Assembly (NCBI GenBank): GCA_009776385.1
Contig: WRFT01000082.1
Span: forward strand, 1-7,872
Length of the DNA stretch: 7,872 nt
Direction of reading: 5' to 3'
From: Clostridia bacterium
GTDB taxonomy: Bacteria; Bacillota; Clostridia; Christensenellales; Aristaeellaceae
The translations under genes and the position numbers were made by a program. The notes beneath the pieces were generated by a model. It had not been told where the DNA came from and did no database searches. It saw only the letters and a program-made list of their open reading frames with translations. Of this stretch, positions 6,963 to 7,872 are shown in pieces (positions within the stretch are counted from its first letter, which is position 1; each line of letters begins with the position of its first letter).

Positions 6963-6970
6963 TCCTTTCC
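6963..6970 (-). promoter_or_regulatory. Ribosome binding site of the oadG-like gene
   Basis: The minus strand reads GGAAAGGA, ending 11 nt before the ATG at 6951. It supports this start and argues that the small gene is still translatable. Confidence 0.6.
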
Positions 6971-6980
6971 GGCAGGTTAG

Positions 6981-7721
6981 CTATAATGGCATGTTGCCGT
7001 GTTTTTTAGGAAAGCCGGTTTCGCGTTTGGATGCGAGCATTTCCAAGGATGCGATGATGAATTGACGCGTGGACTCCGGCTCGATGATATCATCTATCAA
7101 TCCGGTTTTTGCTGCCGGAATCGCGCCGGCTTCATCTTGAACGGGTTGCTCGGCATGGGTTGCAAGCGTAGCGTCATCCTCGTTGTTGGGTTGCGTCTGT
7201 ACGGTTATCACAGGCACTTGCGTGTCATGGCCCTGCGGCCGGCTGCCGATGAACGCGTGAGGCCACGCGTAGCGGACATCCGCCGTCATGCAGCCGAAGA
7301 TCGATAGACTCAATCCCAATACCGGCCCTATCAAGACCATAACCTTCGGGCAGGTAGCGTCCGCATAGGCATAGGTAAGCTGTGCCGCGGCGTTAAGCGG
7401 CGCATCTTTTTGAAAGACAGCGGGATTTACCGTGTTTTGAGAGCGGAGCAACGTCACAACCGGCAAACTAAAGCAATCGCAGAAACTTATGAAGCGGGCT
7501 GCCTTGACAGCGGCGCGAGCGGTTAAACATCCCCCGTCCGCAGTTTCATCATAGGCAATCAATCCGGCGGACCGCCCGCCGAAACGGCATAGGGCAGTGT
7601 ATGCGCCCTGCCCGTATGCATTGCTTAAGGCGATAACGCTGCTTGTATCAACCATGTCATGAACCAATGAAACGATATCCAAGCTGTCCCATGGCTGCAA
7701 GCGACGGTTCACATCGTCCAT
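6981..7721 (-). CDS. Carboxyltransferase (MmdA/PccB-like), C-terminal domain only; split or broken gene
   Basis: Resembles the C-terminal half of the biotin-dependent carboxyltransferase that moves CO2 between an acyl-CoA or oxaloacetate and biotin. It has 246 residues, where an intact protein has about 510 in two crotonase-like domains. Family-like segments are FGGRSAGLIAYDE (47-59), KAARFISFCDCFSLPVVTLL (73-92), YAYADATCPKVMVLIG (117-132), AWPHAFIGS (152-160), KTGLIDDIIEPESTR (205-219) and the ending FPKKHGNMPL (237-246). The conserved DVPGF segment is replaced by RSQNTVNP, and the usual YGGAY segment by LGLSLSIF, so catalysis is doubtful. The same frame continues upstream through two TGA codons (7745-7740) into the end of the N-terminal domain. 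ATG 7721 has no Shine-Dalgarno; reinitiation 18 nt after the stops would be needed. Next comes the oadG-like gene after 29 bp. It could be a pseudogene or a naturally split, diverged subunit. Confidence 0.7.
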   Translation of the reverse strand: MDDVNRRLQPWDSLDIVSLVHDMVDTSSVIALSNAYGQGAYTALCRFGGRSAGLIAYDETADGGCLTARAAVKAARFISFCDCFSLPVVTLLRSQNTVNPAVFQKDAPLNAAAQLTYAYADATCPKVMVLIGPVLGLSLSIFGCMTADVRYAWPHAFIGSRPQGHDTQVPVITVQTQPNNEDDATLATHAEQPVQDEAGAIPAAKTGLIDDIIEPESTRQFIIASLEMLASKRETGFPKKHGNMPL

Positions 7722-7742
7722 TTCAAAAATCGGAGCATCTCA

Positions 7743-7871
7743 TCAATTATGGGAGGGCTGCGTATCAAGCAGGCGGACAACACACACAATCGCATCGTAT
7801 TCGTCTTCTGCCGTATACGATACCGCATACCGTGCAGCCATTTCCCGGGTGTTTTGGGACGATGGCTCGGG
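7743..7871 (-). CDS. End of the N-terminal domain of the same carboxyltransferase (cut by window edge)
   Basis: Read on the minus strand from 7871, the frame gives 42 residues ending LLDTQPSHN before tandem TGA codons. The stretch YTAEDEYDAIVCVVRLLDTQPSHN matches the place in MmdA/PccB-type proteins where the first domain ends (typically a run like EEECIELIRKLLSYLPSNN). The residues after the stops, DAPIFEMDDVNRR, match the linker that follows (typically EDPP or EDAP, then a variable stretch). The frame is the same on both sides, so there is no frameshift, only stops. The start lies outside the window. It may be the 3' end of a separate alpha-like gene or the front part of a pseudogene. Confidence 0.6.
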   Translation of the reverse strand, partial: PEPSSQNTREMAARYAVSYTAEDEYDAIVCVVRLLDTQPSHN

Positions 7872-7872
7872 A

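Noticed and set aside
6999..7307. Plus-strand open frame of 102 codons opposite the carboxyltransferase
   Set aside because: The opposite strand shows clear carboxyltransferase motifs over the same bases; this frame has no family features.
7740..7745. UGA recoding (tryptophan, glycine or selenocysteine) to explain the tandem TGA codons
   Set aside because: TGA ends pgpH at a sensible place, the other long genes contain no internal TGA, and Trp is written TGG. Two adjacent selenocysteines at a linker would be unprecedented, and no cysteine pair is expected there in the family.

Overview
The window looks like a chromosomal segment of an anaerobic Bacillota (Firmicutes) bacterium, most likely a clostridium. 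The evidence is the gene order phoH - pgpH(yqfF) - ybeY - cdd - era, which is a Firmicutes housekeeping neighbourhood, together with a GH42 beta-galactosidase and a biotin-dependent decarboxylase-type gene pair. No finer taxonomic call is possible from the sequence alone.

Layout. (1) Bases 3-1349, plus strand: the C-terminal two-thirds of a GH42 beta-galactosidase, cut by the left window edge. (2) Bases 1350-1527: an intergenic region with a good sigma-A-type promoter (TTGACA, 16 bp, TATGAT), a 17-nt near-perfect direct repeat whose second copy overlaps the -35 box, and a hairpin at the predicted start of the transcript. (3) Bases 1528-6610, plus strand: a four-gene block phoH, pgpH, a ybeY-cdd gene fusion, and era. 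Successive genes overlap by 1, 11 and 8 bp, so it is almost certainly one operon with coupled translation. PhoH (an ATPase), YbeY (an rRNA-processing RNase) and Era (a GTPase) all bear on 16S rRNA maturation. PgpH is a membrane c-di-AMP phosphodiesterase, and cytidine deaminase recycles pyrimidine nucleosides. (4) Bases 6602-6648: a hairpin terminator shared by two convergent transcripts, better suited to the minus strand. (5) Bases 6658-7871, minus strand: an OadG-like small membrane protein preceded by a carboxyltransferase (MmdA/PccB-like) reading frame. That frame is interrupted by two consecutive TGA codons exactly at the junction between its N- and C-terminal domains.

The most notable points are the in-frame YbeY-cytidine deaminase fusion, and the carboxyltransferase that is split or broken at its domain boundary and has also lost the usual glycine-rich carboxybiotin/acyl-CoA pocket motifs. 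The pair looks like either a decaying methylmalonyl-CoA/oxaloacetate decarboxylase locus or a diverged, split, possibly non-catalytic version. Several usual neighbours are missing: yqfC/yqfD before phoH, dgkA between ybeY and cdd, and recO after era. No RNA genes, CRISPR arrays, insertion sequences or phage genes were seen.
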